Part shown: piece after piece, positions 5,002 to 7,173 of the stretch | Layout: every line of letters starts with the position of its first letter | Numbering within the stretch: position 1 is the stretch's first letter | Assembly (NCBI GenBank): GCA_030631525.1 | Contig: DAOVKY010000034.1 | Coordinates: 1 to 7,173 of the forward strand | From: a bacterium | Lineage (GTDB): Bacteria; JAHJDO01 | Reading direction: 5' to 3' | DNA: 7,173 bases | Notes under the pieces: model-generated | Databases searched by the model: none | The model's input: only the letters and a program-made list of their open reading frames with translations | What the model was told of the DNA's origin: nothing | Position numbers and translations under genes: made by a program

Positions 5002-6200
5002 AACCCTCTGTGCCTAATATCTGTGACAGAATTATTGAGTATGGCATACTTCTTCTGGTTTTTATTCTGCCATTTAAACATACAGCATCTATTGAAACAG
5101 CGGCACTGCTTATTCCTCTCATTGCATGGATAGTAAAGCTGAAATATGTTCCTGATGCGCATTTTGCAAAAACACCTCTGAATTTTCCTATTATGTACTG
5201 GGGAATTACTGTTGTGTTAGCCTCCATCAGTTCCATAGCTCCTGCATATAGCTTTTATGAATTCAGGTCACAGTTTTTGAAACAAATTATTCTATTTTTT
5301 ATTGTAATAAATAATATAAAAACCAATAAACAGATGCTGAAAATAGTATATGTATTAGGTATTTCAGCATGTGTTTTTTCTATATACGGCATATGCGGCT
5401 ATTTTAATAACACGTTAACAGAGTATGGAAGAGCTACAGGCGCATTTGGCAGCTATAGCCGTTCAGCAATGTACTGTATACTTGTTATCCCCTTAATTCT
5501 AACAGTGTTTTTCCATACTAAAAACAAATACATAAAACTGGTTCTGATTTTGTCTGCTTTTTTAACAGGTATATTATTAGTGCTGACTTTCACTCGCGGG
5601 CCATGGTTAATACTATTTGGTGTTCTTTTGATATTACTGTTTAGAAAAAGCAAAAAGATGTTAATAGCTTTTTTAGCAGCATTACTGCTTTTAGTCATTT
5701 TTTGCGGACCGGTTACTGAAAGAGTGAAGTTTACATTTGAGGTTAAAGAAGGCATTAACCGAGCTTTATCCGGACGCCTAACATTATGGAATAATAGTTT
5801 TCAAATTATAAAAAAACGCCCTATATTAGGTGTGGGATACGGGCCAAATATTTTTAGAAAAATGTATCTGCATCCGGAATACAAATTCTACATTACCGAT
5901 CCTCATGGTAATTTCCAGCAGTCGGACGCGCACAATCTCTATTTACAGATTCCTATAGAGACCGGAATAATTGGGCTTGTAGTTTTTATGTATCTTTTAG
6001 CAAGGTATATAGAGTATGCTTACAAATCATACATACATACAAAAGACTATTTTAAAAAAGACATATTATTCACAATTTTTCTGACAATTATTGGATTTCT
6101 GGTTTGCAGTATTTCCGGATACTTTTACGAAGATAGAATAGGGCTTATGTTTTGGTTGTACATAGCTATATCAATAGGTGCAGAGAGCGATGAAAAATAA
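4977..6200 (+). CDS. O-antigen ligase/polymerase family membrane protein (WaaL/Wzy-like)
   Basis: A 407-residue polytopic inner-membrane protein with about ten or more hydrophobic helices. It shows the Wzy_C/O-antigen ligase layout: TFTRGPWL at the end of a helix (Arg207), a large periplasmic loop (about 245-325) with GRLTLWNNSFQIIKKRPILGVGYGPN, and the DAHNLYLQIPIETGIIGL motif (His319), followed by the last helices. The Arg and His in these motifs match residues needed by E. coli WaaL. The family either joins O-antigen to lipid A-core or polymerises O-units from undecaprenyl-diphosphate carriers; sequence alone does not decide which. Two starts are possible: ATG 4977, with GAGG at 4963-4966, and ATG 4998, which makes an ATGA overlap with the GT9 stop. 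Numbering here uses 4977. The gene sits between two glycosyltransferase genes, overlapping both. Confidence 0.88.
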   Translation: MCKAFKNMKPSVPNICDRIIEYGILLLVFILPFKHTASIETAALLIPLIAWIVKLKYVPDAHFAKTPLNFPIMYWGITVVLASISSIAPAYSFYEFRSQFLKQIILFFIVINNIKTNKQMLKIVYVLGISACVFSIYGICGYFNNTLTEYGRATGAFGSYSRSAMYCILVIPLILTVFFHTKNKYIKLVLILSAFLTGILLVLTFTRGPWLILFGVLLILLFRKSKKMLIAFLAALLLLVIFCGPVTERVKFTFEVKEGINRALSGRLTLWNNSFQIIKKRPILGVGYGPNIFRKMYLHPEYKFYITDPHGNFQQSDAHNLYLQIPIETGIIGLVVFMYLLARYIEYAYKSYIHTKDYFKKDILFTIFLTIIGFLVCSISGYFYEDRIGLMFWLYIAISIGAESDEK

Positions 6201-7173
6201 TCCTAATAGAATTGTATTCTTCCCAAAGGGCAATTACAACATACCAAGCACAAGATACAGATGTTTTCTCTTCGCTAAAGAATTGAAAAAGTATGGATTT
6301 TCTACTTCTATAATGTCTCCACGTTTAATACTCAAAAAAAACATATGTATTGAACGATACAGAGAAGCAATGAAGACCATAAGAGAATTGAATCAAAATC
6401 GCAAGGATGCTATTATTTACGCACAAAGGACTGTCTATCAGTCAGACTTTATAAGATTTCTATGGGTATATAAAAAACTATTTAATATAAATGTAGTCTT
6501 TGATTTTGATGATGCAATATTCTTAAGGCGTAAGAAGCGCACAAACCGCATGTTAAAGATTTCAGATGTTATTATTGTTGGGAGCCACTTTCTGGCTGAG
6601 TATGCCAAAAAATACAATGATAATGTTTATATTGTGTCAACAGCTATTGATACAGATAAATTTAAGCCTGCATACCTGGAGAAAAAAGCTGAATTTAAAA
6701 TAGGATGGGTTGGGGATGGGAAGACATATCAGGATGACCTCATAATGCTGAAGAAGCCGTTAATATCTCTTGCAAGAACCCATAATATAATGTTTGAGAT
6801 AATAGGCACCAAAGATTGCCCTAAACTAAAGGAAGCTTACGGAGAATGTGAACATTTAAAAGTTGAGATGATCGATTGGATGGAACCTGATGAGATACCC
6901 CTGGAATTGATAACATTTGATGTAGGAGTGTATCCTCTACTGGATAATGAATGGAATAAGGGGAAATGCGGACTTAAAGCCCTGGAGTATATGTCCACAG
7001 GCATTGCTTCTGTATGCAGTAATATAGGTGAAAATAAGTATTTTATAAAAGACGGAAAAGATGGACTTCTGGCAAGAACCCCTGACGAATGGGAAACTAA
7101 ACTTAGGGTTTTAATTGAGAACAACCAACTTAAGGAACAAATAGCTCTAAATGGAAGAAAAACTGTTGAAAAA
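6190..7173 (+). CDS. Glycosyltransferase family 4 (partial, runs off the right edge)
   Basis: The frame is open for 328 codons from the ATG at 6190 to the window edge and lacks only the last few dozen residues expected for the family. AGGTG at 6176-6180 is well placed, and the start overlaps the end of the previous gene by 11 nt. The N-terminal half begins RIVFFPKGNYNIPSTRYRCF and includes VVFDFDDAIF (about 102-111), a motif of GT4 enzymes in surface-glycan clusters. The GT-B C-terminal half begins with KIGWVGDG (170-177), in place of the more usual IGW.GSP.T. Then come GVYPLLDNEWNKGKCGLKALEYMSTG with Glu266 (the donor-binding E of the EX7E motif region), and DGKDGLLA. It is a cytoplasmic or membrane-associated retaining enzyme that uses a nucleotide sugar. 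Sugar and acceptor are unknown, but its neighbours point to core or O-antigen assembly. Confidence 0.9.
   Translation, partial: MKNNPNRIVFFPKGNYNIPSTRYRCFLFAKELKKYGFSTSIMSPRLILKKNICIERYREAMKTIRELNQNRKDAIIYAQRTVYQSDFIRFLWVYKKLFNINVVFDFDDAIFLRRKKRTNRMLKISDVIIVGSHFLAEYAKKYNDNVYIVSTAIDTDKFKPAYLEKKAEFKIGWVGDGKTYQDDLIMLKKPLISLARTHNIMFEIIGTKDCPKLKEAYGECEHLKVEMIDWMEPDEIPLELITFDVGVYPLLDNEWNKGKCGLKALEYMSTGIASVCSNIGENKYFIKDGKDGLLARTPDEWETKLRVLIENNQLKEQIALNGRKTVEK

Noticed and set aside
4880..5236. Minus-strand open frames across the GT9/ligase junction
   Set aside because: They overlap two conserved plus-strand genes, show no family motif and would need convergent expression in a tight operon.
5453..5755. 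100-codon open frame on the minus strand
   Set aside because: It mirrors the membrane helices of the ligase-like gene and has no independent support.
6837..7124. 95-codon open frame on the minus strand near the right edge
   Set aside because: It is antisense to the conserved C-terminal half of the GT4 gene, whose motifs are clear on the plus strand.

Overview
The window is AT-rich and every supported gene lies on the + strand. It reads as part of a chromosome from a Gram-negative (two-membrane) bacterium. An ADP-heptose-type GT9 glycosyltransferase, an O-antigen ligase/polymerase-type membrane protein and a GT4 glycosyltransferase follow one another and overlap, as in a lipopolysaccharide core/O-antigen operon. 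Large secreted GLUG-repeat proteins, a PD40 propeller, an ORF6N gene and an MNT/HEPN pair on low-GC DNA are a mix I associate with uncultured candidate-phylum bacteria such as Omnitrophota-like lineages. That placement is an impression only; no taxonomic marker is present.

Left part (1-2532): the last 56 codons of a PD40/TolB-like beta-propeller protein, then, after a very short gap, a large secreted protein. The latter has a signal peptide, an alpha/beta-hydrolase (lipase-like) domain, an Ig-like linker domain and a C-terminal GLUG-repeat beta-helix.

Middle part (2533-3975): an accessory island. An ORF6N-domain protein is bracketed by two nested pairs of direct repeats: a perfect 30-bp pair (R1) outside and a 22-bp pair with one mismatch (R2) inside. 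The right-hand R1 copy runs straight into the ribosome-binding site of a nucleotidyltransferase (MNT), whose stop overlaps the start of a HEPN-domain protein. This is the classic two-gene MNT-HEPN toxin-antitoxin-like layout, but the HEPN protein lacks the usual R-x4-6-H ribonuclease motif.

Right part (3982-7173): three envelope-glycan genes, tightly packed. They are a heptosyltransferase-like GT9 that starts 6 nt after the HEPN stop, an O-antigen ligase-family membrane protein and a GT4 glycosyltransferase cut by the window end. The GT9 probably adds a heptose-like sugar to the lipid A-core acceptor in the cytoplasm. The GT4 likely extends a glycan, and the membrane protein joins or polymerises it on the periplasmic side. 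No terminator or clear promoter separates the island from this operon, so the island may be transcribed with it.

The most notable points are the nested repeats around the ORF6N gene, the non-canonical MNT-HEPN pair wedged against a glycan operon, and the lipase-GLUG fusion with a duplicated three-rung repeat block.
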